This document shows, piece after piece, positions 11,142 through 22,120 of a DNA stretch of 64,000 bases; position 1 is the stretch's first letter; the number at the start of each line of letters is the position of its first letter. The DNA comes from Ptychodera flava. Lineage: Eukaryota > Hemichordata > Enteropneusta > Ptychoderidae. Where the stretch lies: positions 124,001-188,000 of the forward strand of contig NW_027248373.1 in assembly GCF_041260155.1 (NCBI RefSeq), given 5' to 3'. The notes under the pieces were generated by a model. That model was not told where the DNA came from. It made no database searches and saw nothing but the letters and a program-made list of their open reading frames with translations. The translations under genes were made by a program, and so were the position numbers.

Positions 11142-14100
11142 TTACATAGAGATCACATGGGAGTGGGTGGTCAACATATCCTCGCCGTGAGGGCGCTTTA
11201 ATAACATTCCTTCCCCTTTATTAGCGAATTTTGTTACTTTTCTGGTTTCATGTCTAATCAATGGCCAGTATGATTTCAAAAAACGAAACCTAGGCACTAA
11301 GACTGTAGCATTGAGTTTACTTTCAATAATGTGCTTAATTACCGCTGGCACAAGTATAAATGGCGGGTATACATATATCCTTTCTTTAGGCTTAAAACTA
11401 TGATGGAAGAAGTTACTCCTTCACAACCCATCTGATAAAACCGGGATACATAGCGGAGCAACCGCCTATTTGAGTAGCTCGCCATACCATCTACGTGATG
11501 TGGACCAAAGGTTCTGTCGAGCCTGTTCCACATGTCATCTGACAACATCGCATTGGTAAGCGACGTATCTCTCGATTGAGCATCAGCCTCATTGTTCTGA
11601 GATGAAACATGCGTCATAGTGAGTCGCACGTTACACTCAAAGCACAGATTAAATATCTTCTTCAAGATCTCATTAAGACCAAGTACACGGGCCCCTGGAA
11701 CACCATTATGCCACGCTTGTACGACTGGCAAGGCATCCACGTACGCATCTACTCTCGTGTCACGAATATAATGTTTAATCGCAGTTAATGCCCTGAAAAT
11801 CGCCTCTGATTCTTTCCTAACTATAGGCATACCCCTCCATTCCTCCTCCCACATATCACCCACCTCTAGTTTCTGATAACCTAAATATGTTACAGCACCC
11901 CACCGAAAGCTACTTGAATCAGTAAAGATTGTTACACCCCCATGTTTTTTCGTAGCCCAAGTGAATTTCCCGACTTCTCAATAATCTCCTTCCATTGCTC
12001 AATTTCTTCCTTAAGTAGGCCTCTGACAGGTACAAGATTCTTTGCGTGTTGTGAAAACTTACTAGACGCTATAGCCATCTGCCGAATGTATAGTCGGGCG
12101 CATGGTATAGCTAGGGCAAAAGAAATACATTTCCCATAAGTTTTTGAATAGAGAGTAAGGGAACGGCCCGCCACAGGCTACCCAGACAGTATTAATAAGT
12201 TCATTATTGAGTTTTTCTCACTGTTTTCTCTATCAGTTCCTCTCCTTTTCTTCATCACAGTCCCCCTATGGATATAGGGACTGTGTCTTCATGCTCTGAC
12301 TGATCGGAGTAAATAAAATAAACGGTTATATAATCTAACCTAGCCTCTTAACCCTTTATTCATTTTACATACATTACAAGGACGTTTATCTCTCATATAC
12401 ACACCTTGTAATTAATTAGTCAACACAACTAATTATGCTAATCCGTGGACTTATCAGGGATTTTACGGGTTGGTCAACATCGCGAAAGATAGGAATGGTT
12501 ACTAAAACTCCTTTTTCATTTACATCTCTATCTTTGCAATGTTGACCAACTCTTGATAAGTCCACGGATTAGCATAATTAGTTGTGTTGACTAATTAATT
12601 ACAAGATGTGTATATGAGAGATAAACGTCCTTGTAATTGGTGTAAAATGAATAAAGGGTTTATAAGAGGCTAGGTTAGATTATATAACCGTTTATTTTAT
12701 TTACTCCGATCATTCAGAGCATGAAGACACAGTCCCTATATCCATAGAGGGACTGTGATGAAGAAAAGGAGAGGAACTGATAGAGAAAACAGTGAGAAAA
12801 ACTCAATGACAAGCTTATTTTATTCTGTCTGGGTAGCCTGTGGCTTGACGGTGGATTCGGAGTCTCAATCCCTTTCTATCCCTGATGCAAAAAAAAGTAA
12901 ATTCCTCACGTAGGTTGATCAGATTTTAGCAAGGCGGGCCCACACACGGTTACTTTTTTTCGCCTAATAAAGAGGTGGTCGCTACATGGAGCTAGTTCCC
13001 AGCTCTATGGTCGCTACTAGTCTAAGAATTCATCGATTTTCAATGGCGCCTTATGCTGTTCGTGTACACTTCCCGAAAAAAGCGGCGGACGGGCTATAAA
13101 ACTTCTTTTGTACTGTTAGGCTAGCTGTCGATTTTCGGACGGGATTTCTGCCTTTTACGGCTTGTTTTGACTTTTACGTTTTTGCACCACAGCCATGGGA
13201 CGTCCATGTTCTGCCCGACAGCACGCTTGTCGCAACTTTGTTCGTCGATATTTTGAAACGTTTCCACCCAAATTGCAATTGCCAACACGCATCAACAGCT
13301 TGGTTATTAGGGGCCTGCCACGACCAGAAATCCGCTCAAAAATTACCAAAAATTACCAAACTATCGCCGTTTTTCCAGCTTTTTTCCGACATGTTTACTT
13401 GCAGCGTTCCTTTCGATCCAACTTCCCGTTTATTTTTGAATAATGAGCAGTGTTTGTTTGAGCATATCATGAATATATAAGCGTCCACTAGGTTTACGGA
13501 CGTCCTCGGGACACGTTTCCCAAGATCTTCATACCTTCTCCTTTTTCATTTACATCTCTATCTTTGCAATGTTGACCAACTCTTGATAAGTCCACGGATA
13601 AGCATAATTAGTTGTGTTGACTAGTTAATTACAAGATGTGTATATGAGACATAAACGTCCTTGTAATTGGTGTAAAATGAATAAAGGGTTTATAAGAGGC
13701 TAGGTTAGATTATATAACCGTTTATTTTATTTACTCCGATCATTCAGAGCATGAAGACACAGTCCCTATATCCATAGGGGGACTGTGATGAAGAAAAGGA
13801 GAGGAACTGATAGAGAAAACAGTGAGAAAAACTCAATAATGAGCTTATTAATACTGTCTGGGTAGCCTGTGGTCAAGCCTAACATTATGAGAGATGTGGT
13901 AGGATACAACACACTCTTCTCTAGTGCTAAGAAATATCCCGACTCTATTGCTAATTTGCAAAGTATATAAGCCGCAGCTTGGGCTCTTTTAAGTGGGTTC
14001 CATGCATCAATTGCAACCATGTGATCTTGCCGTGGTATTAACCCCCACCATGCCTATCATCAATATATTGAATACAGGGGACCCCAAGTAATCTCGCAAA

Positions 14101-14916
14101 ATTGGTAACACAATATCCCAATGTATGGTATACATACGCAGACAGTTTCCAACCAAAAGGCAATGTATTATTTATAAACCATACTCCCGCCCATTGAAAT
14201 CCTACATACATTCTGTCACATTGATTAACTAACTATGGTCGTACCCACTCTTGTCGTCACATTTAAAATGATAGTCGTTACGTTCTAAATATCGAGAAAC
14301 TTCAAACAAAGTATCCAATTTGAAAGGTATATCCCTAATCCATAAGTTGAGATACCGCATGTCTATGCACATTCTTGGCTTGGTAGGCTCTACACTAATG
14401 GGCAAGACTAAAAAGGAGGTGGATCCTGACCTACAATACCCCATACTGACACTGCTCCTGACATTATTCTATCACTAATAGTTTTTGCTATGAAAGCACC
14501 ATATTCTTTACAATTCTCGTTATTACGAAAAACTCTGCGGCGGCAATGAGTGGTCATACTTTTCCCCTTTAAATTGTCCTTAAAGTGAACGAAATATTCA
14601 GAAATACGGATCTGATGCCGAATCCAGTCTATAATCTGTTCCTTATCCTCAATTGTTTGAACAAGTTCATTCCACTTGTCAATATGTTTATGGACCTCAC
14701 CAGCTACAAATTCTGAGGGTTTCTGAACGCCAGGTCGTCAGGGGTAGCAAAGGTCTCCCCACAGGCAACAGACTGTACACTCGGCAAACTACAACCATCA
14801 TTGTCCCGTCGAGGGGCGCCCTCTATGGTCACCCAATTATAGTGATTACGTTTTACCACTGTCGGATCAACCGGATATTGTAACTCCCATTCTGGTACAT
14901 CAAACTGAAACCACAA
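11142..14916 (-). CDS. RT and RNase H region of element 2, interrupted by DNA transposons (fossil)
   Basis: RT-type motifs include TKPRMCIDMRYLN and DDKSGYDH near 14230-14440, and the tether FDVPEWE after an acceptor-like TTTCAG near 14909. RNase H-like residues (VDALPVVQAWHNG, DAQSRDTS) lie in 11339-11863. DNA transposon sequence occupies 12171-12843 and 12940-13872, and the short piece of RT between them lies in the opposite orientation. Broken. Confidence 0.8.
12171..12843. mobile_element. Foldback DNA transposon with long inverted arms
   Basis: The left arm starts CCACAGGCTACCCAGACAG at 12171. The right arm, from about 12508 to 12843, ends with its complement; the arms are over 300 bp and meet at a small loop near 12500. 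Flanks are GCCCG (12166-12170) on the left and CTTGA (12844-12848) on the right, which do not match each other but match other junctions nearby, so this unit is a product of rearrangement. No transposase is seen, so it is non-autonomous. The superfamily is not assigned. Confidence 0.8.
12940..13872. mobile_element. Second foldback-family insertion, rearranged
   Basis: The right part (13538-13872) is a near copy of the arm at 12508-12843, in the same direction. It ends CTGTGG and is followed by TCAAG (13873-13877), the complement of CTTGA at 12844. The other end starts CCACACACGG at 12940, preceded by CGGGC (12935-12939), the complement of GCCCG at 12166. The two pairs are 5-bp target duplications separated by an inversion. 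The middle (about 12950-13537) is unique here, has a TATAAAA near 13095 and codes for nothing I recognise. Confidence 0.65.
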
Positions 14917-14973
14917 ACACGCAAGACTAAGTTATACTTATGCAGAACACGTATCCCACAGAAGGCCCCCCAA

Positions 14974-15034
14974 GACAGGACCATGCGAATGGCAGGTTGC
15001 AAAAAGCAAAGGGCCTAAGTGAGGCCCCCCTGTC
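14974..15034 (-). other. Element 2 copy of the conserved multi-stem segment
   Basis: GACAGG (14974-14979) pairs with CCTGTC (15029-15034), TTGC (14997-15000) with GCAA (15006-15009), and GGGCCT (15011-15016) with AGGCCC (15022-15027). Spacing equals that in element 1, and the base changes fall in loops or unpaired positions. Confidence 0.45.
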
Positions 15035-15540
15035 AAGGAAGTGTAAAATAATCGCAATCATACCAATCCATAATCCAATAACACTAGGTCAAAATTTGTA
15101 AGACAATAGTTGTAAACATAGACACAAAACAGCACAGAACAGACAGTAAATAGACGGTACAAACAAAGTCAAATTCATGAAAGAAAGATATATGGACCTC
15201 TGGCCAAAAGACCAAGAAGTGATGTCAGGTGTTTCGAAAATAGTAAGCGCATCCTGCCCCACATGTGGCACCCGCCATATATCAATCTGTAAGTCAGATA
15301 GGTAGTGGTCACTAACTAAGGCCCAATGTCACCGATGCCATCAGTGATCATTGTCGAAGAGAGATATTGTATTTATCTACCAGCTTGCGATACCTGCCAA
15401 AAAAGCGATGTCTAAATGTATGTCTAAATGAGACACTAACACACTAAGCGATACAGTTGACATTTTTTTTTAAATTTTATTTACAATGGCATCTGCAAGG
15501 GAAATTCTCACAATACACAATGACACGTTCTCTTGTGAAA

Positions 15541-18476
15541 CTCAATGTTCATTTTGTTTTTCTCTACACTCACGAGCAAAGTGGCCAGGCTTGCCACATG
15601 TATAACATTTAAGCTCTCTTTTGGGACGTCTAAAAGTAGAACCTGCCCTCTGGTTATATGGTTGAAAACGATAGTAGCTACGAGCACCGAAGGAATTACT
15701 AGCATTCTTTTTTTTTTTACTTCATTTCATTGTTTCGAAGTTTGTTTATTGCATTTCAAGGCCTCCGGCCCATCTGCAGAGGAGTTACACGTCAAAAAAT
15801 GCAAATAAATTAAAACTTTCAAATTTACAATACAAAAATAAACCAATCCGTAATTAACAATTTCTGTATCAAGGATTGTCTACATTTAACTTACAAAGTA
15901 TGTCTTTTCGCAACTGAAAAGCTTTAAACAGAAAAATACCAAGCTTACGCAATACACTTTCATTGGTGCAACGTAATAAACGCTGAAACTTACATATATT
16001 TGGATGAATATAGATATCTTCAGGTATGTACAATGATCTGATATTATGATAAGTGGGACATTCCAACAAAAAATGAAACTCATCTTCTACTTTGTTAGAA
16101 TTACACATTTCACAAAATCTTTCAGTTGAAACTAAACCTACATGTCTACCTTTTTCTATATTTAAAGGAAGGCATGAACAACGGAAGCATGCTATTGTTG
16201 GCGGACTTTAAAATTAATATTTAAAGAAATGTATTTCTCTGATTCAAGAGCGCTCTTAAACTCAATGTATGTACGCATTTTATGTCTTTTCATAATGTTT
16301 ACCCACCATTGCGGCTTGCAAATATCTTTTCATCCTTTTCTCAAAATCACTGATTACATTTCTTTCTTACCAACCTCCTGTGGCAGCCATACAAAGCCAA
16401 AACCATACAAATACAAAACATTCTTAATCAATGTAACCCAGTTATGCCTCCCTAATTCGTAAAGTTGGAAGAGCACGACATATGCTTGGCGTGGCAATCT
16501 TGAGGAGGGTAGTTCTAACAACCTTAACCAAAACTTAATACAGCGTTTCAGAGAGTACACAAAAATAGGAAATCTGCCACATTCTCCTACAACAGCTTCA
16601 TTTGTTGCACTTGGTGGCAAACCTAAAAAGGCCCTACACCACTTTCTTTGTATTTGTTCAAGTTTTTCATAACGTTGGAAGCCCCATATTTCAGAAGCGT
16701 AAATCATAATCGGTAAGATAATTGTGTCAAAAAGCATAAAATGTGTGTTACATGGTAATCCTCCAATTTTTTTTGTTGCAACAGATAACATGGCTAGCGC
16801 TTTGATTAGCTTGCTCCGCTAATGTAGAAACCGCTTTGCCCCATCTATTTCTAGAAGATAAAACAATACCTAGGTATTTATAATAGGAAACAACTTCAAT
16901 ATTTTGACCATTCAAACCCACTTTTCAGTACGAGCTTTGTGACATACATTACGAAAAAGCGTTATTTTTGTCTTCTTAATATTTATAGCCATCGCCCATT
17001 CACTGCAAAATTCCCCAAAAGTATTACTCAATCTCTGTAAGTTTTCAACAGAGTCAGAGCATATTACAACATCATCAGCGTACAGCAATGAAAATAAGTT
17101 GAACATGTCCCGCATTAATTGAATTCCAATGATACCAAATATTTTAACATATCGTTCAATTCTTTAACAAAGAATGTAAATAGTAAAGGGCTAAGCATAC
17201 ATCCCTGCCTAACACCTGATGGACAATTAAAATTTATTTGATAGCTTAGACTTTACACATAATTTAACATTAGAATACATGGAGCGAAAATAGAAAACAT
17301 TTTACCTGAGACACAGAGAAGAGAAAGCTTATAAAGTGGTAAAGAATGATTCACTCTGTCAAATGCCTTTGCAAAATTGCCAAAAAGGCAATAAAATTTC
17401 CCGCCCCTTACACTCAAATATTTTTGTATTATTGCGTGCAAAACAAAGATATTATCAACTGTGCTGTGATCTCTTCGAAAACCCGCTTGACAATCAGATC
17501 TTAATTCATTGACTTCCGCCCATGATGTCAAACGCTCATTTAGAATTGAGGTAAACACTTTACCAAAAACATTTAAAAGAGAAATACCCCGATAATTACC
17601 AGTGTCATTTCTATTTCCCTTTTTAAACAGAGAATAACAACACCTATAGCCCATTCTTCGGGAAAATAACCAGATTCAAAAATTATATTAAACAAAATGT
17701 GTATAAAGGGAATAGTAATATCTGCAGAAAATTTCAAAAATTCTCCAGGAATGCCATCAACTCCCGGTGATTTACAAGATTTTAATCTTTCAGACTCGAT
17801 GCAATTTCCTCAATAGAAATACTCTTGTTCAAAATGTCGTCATCTTGAATACTGGTCGATGACGTGTCCAAGCCATGTAAGAAATCATTTACAGTGTATG
17901 TAAGATTTTCATCTCCTGACACTGTGTCACCACATTGCTCATATAAATTTTTAAAATAATCATACCATTCCTTTAAGCTTATACTATTTGCATTGCACTG
18001 CCTACGATTCATGCACGATTTTAAAACTGACCACACATCTGACGACCCAGTCTTAAATGCTTTGTCAAGTTTCTCTTGAACTAAATTTTGGTACACCCGT
18101 TTCTTGTTGCGACATGTGGGAATTACTAGCATTACTAGTGGCGAACTTGGCAACCTTGGCAGCAATTTCTTCCTCCTCTTTATTCCCAAGTAATAACACT
18201 ATTAAACGGCCAGCATCGGATCCAAAATCATTTGCTTCAAACTGCGCTAACACGGCCCTAAACCGTGCTAATTTAGGGTGGGCTACTCTAGTAGCTCTAT
18301 CCGCTAGTGTACGAAGTGCATTCGTTATTTGTGGCCGTGACGTATAAAAGGATGGTGTATGGGCTATCTCCATCAACTTTTGAAGAGCATCATCCACGTT
18401 AGCCCCGCCAACAGCTTTCTCCATTTCTTCCACTTTCGTCACTAAGTCATTAAATTTTGATTGCATCTGAAAAAAT
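15541..18476 (-). CDS. Main gag exon of element 2, split by a LINE (fossil)
   Basis: The start is at 18476 after an acceptor-like TTTTTTCAG. It opens with MQSKFNDLVTKVEEMEK, like element 1, and shares FRAVLAQFEANDFG with it. The zinc knuckle CYTCGKPGHFAREC is at the other end, near 15560-15605. Between them lies the LINE at 15707-18118. The role would be nucleic-acid binding and particle formation. Confidence 0.78.
15707..18118 (-). mobile_element. 5'-truncated CR1/L2-like LINE with 15-bp target duplication
   Basis: The LINE runs on the minus strand. Its 3' end has an A tail (a T run at 15708-15718 on the plus strand), and both sides carry the 15-bp duplication GGAATTACTAGCATT at 15692-15706 and 18119-18133. 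RT blocks seen are NYRGISLLNVFGKVF, CQAGFRRDHSTVDNI and the catalytic LYADDVVICSD. The carboxyl region has DEFHFLLECPTYHNIR, as in many CR1/L2-type elements. It begins just ahead of the RT domain, so endonuclease and ORF1 are missing. The RT is interrupted by frame changes between 17115 and 17250 and again near 16800-16910, so it is dead. Confidence 0.88.
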
Positions 18477-18559
18477 ACAAATACGCCATAGTTCATCAAT
18501 TGCAAGTCCAAATATTTACGACTATCCTGCAATCACCAGCCACCGCAGTTACAGAACGA

Positions 18560-18561
<2 letters not shown>

Positions 18562-18627
<66 letters not shown>
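18562..18627. repeat. (TA)n microsatellite
   Basis: Almost pure TA dinucleotides sit between the main gag exon and the hairpin array of element 2. Confidence 0.95.
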
Positions 18628-18630
<3 letters not shown>

Positions 18631-18649
18631 GTTTTTCCTTTTTTTCACA

Positions 18650-19200
18650 AAATTTGGCACTTACTTTTCATGTACTGTGCCCGCAAAAAGTTGGCACTTA
18701 CTTTTCATACACTATGCCCACAAAATTGGCACTTACCTTTCATCCACTGTGCCCACAAAAATTGGCACTTACTTTTCATACACTATGCCCACAAAAATTG
18801 GCACTTACTTTTCATCCACTGTGCCCCCAAAAATTGGAACTTACTTTTCATCCACTGTGCCCACAAAAATTGGCACTTACTTTTCATCCACTGTGCCCAC
18901 AAAAATTGGCACGTACATTTTTAATCCACTGTGCCCACAAAAATTGGCACTTACTTTTCATACACTATGCTCACAAAAATTGGCACTTACTTTCATCCAC
19001 TGTGCCCACAAAAATTGTCACTCACTTTTCGTCCACTGTGCCTACAAAAATTGTCACTTACTTTTCATCCACTGTGCCCACAAAAATTGGCACTTTCATC
19101 AACTTTGCCCACAAAAAATTGGCATTTCCATCAACTGTGCACCCACAAAAATTGGCACTTTCATTATTTTTTTTTAAACGGCGCTACAAAAATTTTGGCA
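18650..19200. repeat. 36-bp tandem hairpin array in the gag spacer of element 2
   Basis: About 16 units of roughly 36 bp follow each other, each with a stem GTGCC or ATGCC facing GGCAC across about 10 bases (for example 18749-18753 with 18764-18768). Because 36 is a multiple of three, several frames stay open for 150-240 codons; these are not genes. The position equals that of the hairpin array in element 1, between the two gag exons. Confidence 0.85.
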
Positions 19201-19567
19201 TAAAAAGTACTCACTAGGGCCCACAAAATTCACACATGGTAAGCCGTACAAAAGCTATTCACCCGACTATTCAAGCAAGAAAAGAACGTTGAACTGCGAC
19301 CCCCTCCCTCAAAACCAACACAACAGTGTACTAAAAAGAAGGGATAAGAATAAATGTCCAAAAAACACGAACTTCCAACCGGCCTAACATATCAAAATCA
19401 CCTATAAAACTATCCTGTCTGGGAAAATGGGACCACATCCTGCCACGAACCAATTCGAACACAATCATGTAAAACGGTCATTGTGGCTGTGATGAAACAC
19501 ACATGACACCTGCATTCTATGGCAAATATTACCCTGTACAAAACGGAAAATGTACAACTATGCATAC

Positions 19568-19795
19568 CTGCTTTTCTTTATCCTCTGTCACTGTAACATT
19601 CGCTGAGGCAGCTGCAGCTACTGCTGGTCCTGCAGGTTGCATGGTAAGAGTACTTGTACGACTTGTCTTTTGCGGACCCTGGGTACGGCTTGTACTGGGA
19701 ACGGGCTGACTATGCGCCTGTACGAAAGAAGCACGTGCATCGCTCACGGTACTTGTAGTTCTTGTAGTGCTAGTGGTTGTAGTTGCAGCTTCCAT
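19568..19795 (-). CDS. Short first gag exon of element 2 (fossil)
   Basis: It starts MEAATTTTSTTR, is Thr/Ser/Ala rich, shares FVQAH with element 1 and ends at GCAG|GTATGC at 19568/19567. The start lies just inside the B unit. Confidence 0.6.
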
Positions 19796-19807
19796 GCTCG
19801 CTTGTCG

Positions 19808-19919
19808 GTGCCTAGCCAAGGAATGACACTGTATCTTGTCTTCACTTAGCTTTTATATACTTCATGAATATTAATGAGATATCGCTGATGTATTTCGCTC
19901 AGTAATGAGGCTTTGAATA
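19808..19919. repeat. Right terminal B unit of element 2
   Basis: This is a 112-bp copy of 9028-9139 with one visible difference. It ends ATGAGGCTTTGAATA like the end of element 1. Confidence 0.87.
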
Positions 19920-20251
19920 TAGGGGACATCATAGCTTTTTACTCAATGAATCCACTATGTTGATTGGTGGGACATGGTGGAATATAGTTTTCTTTTTTTC
20001 GGACCGACCACGTATGTTGCAAATTTGAAATTAAATGTATTTTTATCTTTAGTGAGCTGATATAACCACCACTAACTTGAACAATTTGATAGCGATTTGT
20101 TGCAGTTCTAGCGCTCCCCCAAACATCCCCGGCGGCTTCTCTATATTCTCGTCACGTAACATCCGGGTTTAGCGTGGCGATTGAGTAATTCGTTGCGTCA
20201 CATCACGGTGAAAACATACGACTGAAGTTCAGATTTTTCGACTGCTATACT

Positions 20252-20368
20252 TATATATAATCCCTTTGTATTTTTCTAGTGTTTTTCGCGGAACCGCACA
20301 ACTTCTCCGCGAAAAACACTCGTATACGATGACGTCAAACAGAGAAAAATACCATTAAGATTATATAT
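20252..20368. mobile_element. Small palindromic MITE-like repeat
   Basis: The core is a perfect 15-bp inverted repeat, AGTGTTTTTCGCGGA at 20278-20292 and its complement at 20306-20320. Outer arms (TATATAATC facing GATTATATA, and GTATTTTTCT facing AGAGAAAAATAC) extend the inverted structure. No coding capacity. The 19920-20251 flank holds no gene that I can see. Confidence 0.6.
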
Positions 20369-20665
20369 TTATCACATGAACAGTCTTCTTATTTTTCTTT
20401 TGACGTAGATGGATCAAAATCAAACAAATCGCATTAATTTTGTCGCGATTTGTGTTTTACTTACGCGGATTACTTTCATTTAAAGAGTAAAGCGGCCCGT
20501 CACCCAGGAGATACTTTCATTCAAAAATCCCATCAAGCTGAATTTGATCCAGCGAATGGTATCTCCACCAACCAGGCGTACGGATTCGGTCACGTGAGCA
20601 TGTCAATCATTGTCTCGCGCTATACCGATGCCATGCCAAGGCAAGTCGGCCATTGGCGGACGTAA

Positions 20666-21429
20666 GGGACCGAGCACAATTAACGGCAGGGGGGCGAAAG
20701 AGAAAATGGGGGGGGGGCACGAAAAAATGAGTGTTCTTGGGGTGGGCCATGAAAATTCCACGGAAGGTAAGGGGTAAGCCACCAAAAGTTTTTACACCAT
20801 GACAGATAGAGAATATTTTTCAACATTTTTGTTCCTTGTTGAAGCTGGAGTTCCTTGTTAAACTTCTTGTAGCATGATGAAATACCAAGTCTTAAACCTC
20901 ACAATGTAGTTGTTATGTGTAAAATGAGCAATATTATTATTGAAAATTGACTTCATTTGTCAACAATAATAATGGTTGGTAATGATACAGAGGCTAGGTT
21001 GAAACTGGTTATTATTGAAACTGGTTAAAACAGCACTGAATGAACTTGTAGATTGTTTATAAGGTATTTGGTAATTCAGCATTCTTTGAGATTAAAATAG
21101 CACAACATAATACTGAAAAGTAGCTGTAGGTGTTACAAGTAGTAAAAGCTTGAACATATGTTATTTTGTTTGTTTATTATTTAATATTTATTTGTTTATT
21201 ATTTATTTCAAGAATGCAAGAATGTTGTTTTCACTAAAGCATATATTAAAAGTTATAAGGATTATATATGTGTACAACTTTGTACCCATGTAATCTTTTT
21301 TGGGGGGAGGGGGCCACAAAAATGGGGGGGCACTCAAGTTTTGCTGGTGTTAGGGGGCCTGTAAAAAATATATGCACCACACATTTTCTCTTCCAGCCCC
21401 CCCCCCTGCCGTTAATTGTGCTCGTTCCC
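20666..21429. mobile_element. Harbinger-type non-autonomous transposon
   Basis: The ends are inverted: GGGACCGAGCACAATTAACG at the left and its near complement at 21410-21429 on the right, followed inward by long G or C runs. TAA flanks both sides (20663-20665 and 21430-21432), which with a GGG start is the PIF/Harbinger pattern. There is no transposase; the 764 bp inside are AT-rich with G tracts next to the ends. Confidence 0.75.
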
Positions 21430-22120
21430 TAACTTTCACCGTGCTAGCGCGCGACGGATAGCCATAGTATTCTGAGTCATTTAGAATATTTCGTTCCAGA
21501 GACCAGCTCTGGGACTGTTAGTTTTTGCTCACTTTCCTTCTATCTTTCTTTCTTTCTTTCTTTCTCTCGTACTACTACCATGGAACATGCTATATACAAA
21601 TTTTACCCTCATTACCCAGAATGCATTGCGAAACGCTATGACGTCATCCTTCAGCTCGGACGTGTTTTACGGGCATTTCTTGTTTGTTTATTCATTTATT
21701 TTTTATTTGCATTGCACAAATATCAAAGTGCGTTCAGCTATTAATAATTCTAGCTTTCTTTCGCTTTGTTTTTTATTGCTTTTTGCTTTTTATTTTTTTT
21801 TTTAATAATCGCCGTATGTGGCTATACTGTTACGTTTTAACGCCTTCCTTTGGTTTAGACTCACGCTGGTTTTCGCCCGAGTGCTCATGGGTTGAATAAG
21901 ATTAACAATGGCGGCGGATACGAAAGCTTCCCTCGCATAGAGAGAGAAAAGTAGGCTTTGGGTAAGTTTACAAGCGCGGGTGCGCACATCATGTACCTAG
22001 GCGAGGTGGGTGTGCTCGAAAACGAAGATCAATGCAAAATTTGGATTCAAAATCGGCTGTTTCGGTGGAGAAACTGCCCGCCGTATTTCTGAGGAGCCAC
22101 CAGCAGTTTTTTCTATATCA

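Larger units (their letters stand above)
8811..19919 (-). mobile_element. DIRS/PAT-type retrotransposon, element 2, with nested insertions (fossil)
   Basis: This is a relative of element 1 in the same orientation. Its A units (77 bp) are at 8811-8887 and 9140-9216, and its B units (112 bp) at 9028-9139 and 19808-19919. One difference is visible between the A copies and one between the B copies, which suggests a recent insertion. Parts in minus-strand order are a first gag exon, a 36-bp hairpin array, the main gag exon split by a LINE, RT/RNase H interrupted by foldback transposons, and a tyrosine recombinase. It is broken in several places. Confidence 0.87.

Noticed and set aside
13195-13480. 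Plus-strand frames of about 80 codons starting MGRPCSARQHACRN
   Set aside because: Two overlapping frames without motifs, inside a rearranged transposon; not supported as a gene.
18650-19200. Possible CRISPR array (regular 36-bp repeats)
   Set aside because: There are no unique spacers between repeats, and the context is an animal retrotransposon.
18457-19217. Overlapping plus-strand open frames of 155-238 codons with Phe/His/Thr/Lys-rich repeats
   Set aside because: They come from a 36-bp tandem array; a unit divisible by three keeps several frames open at once. No start context or homologous protein.
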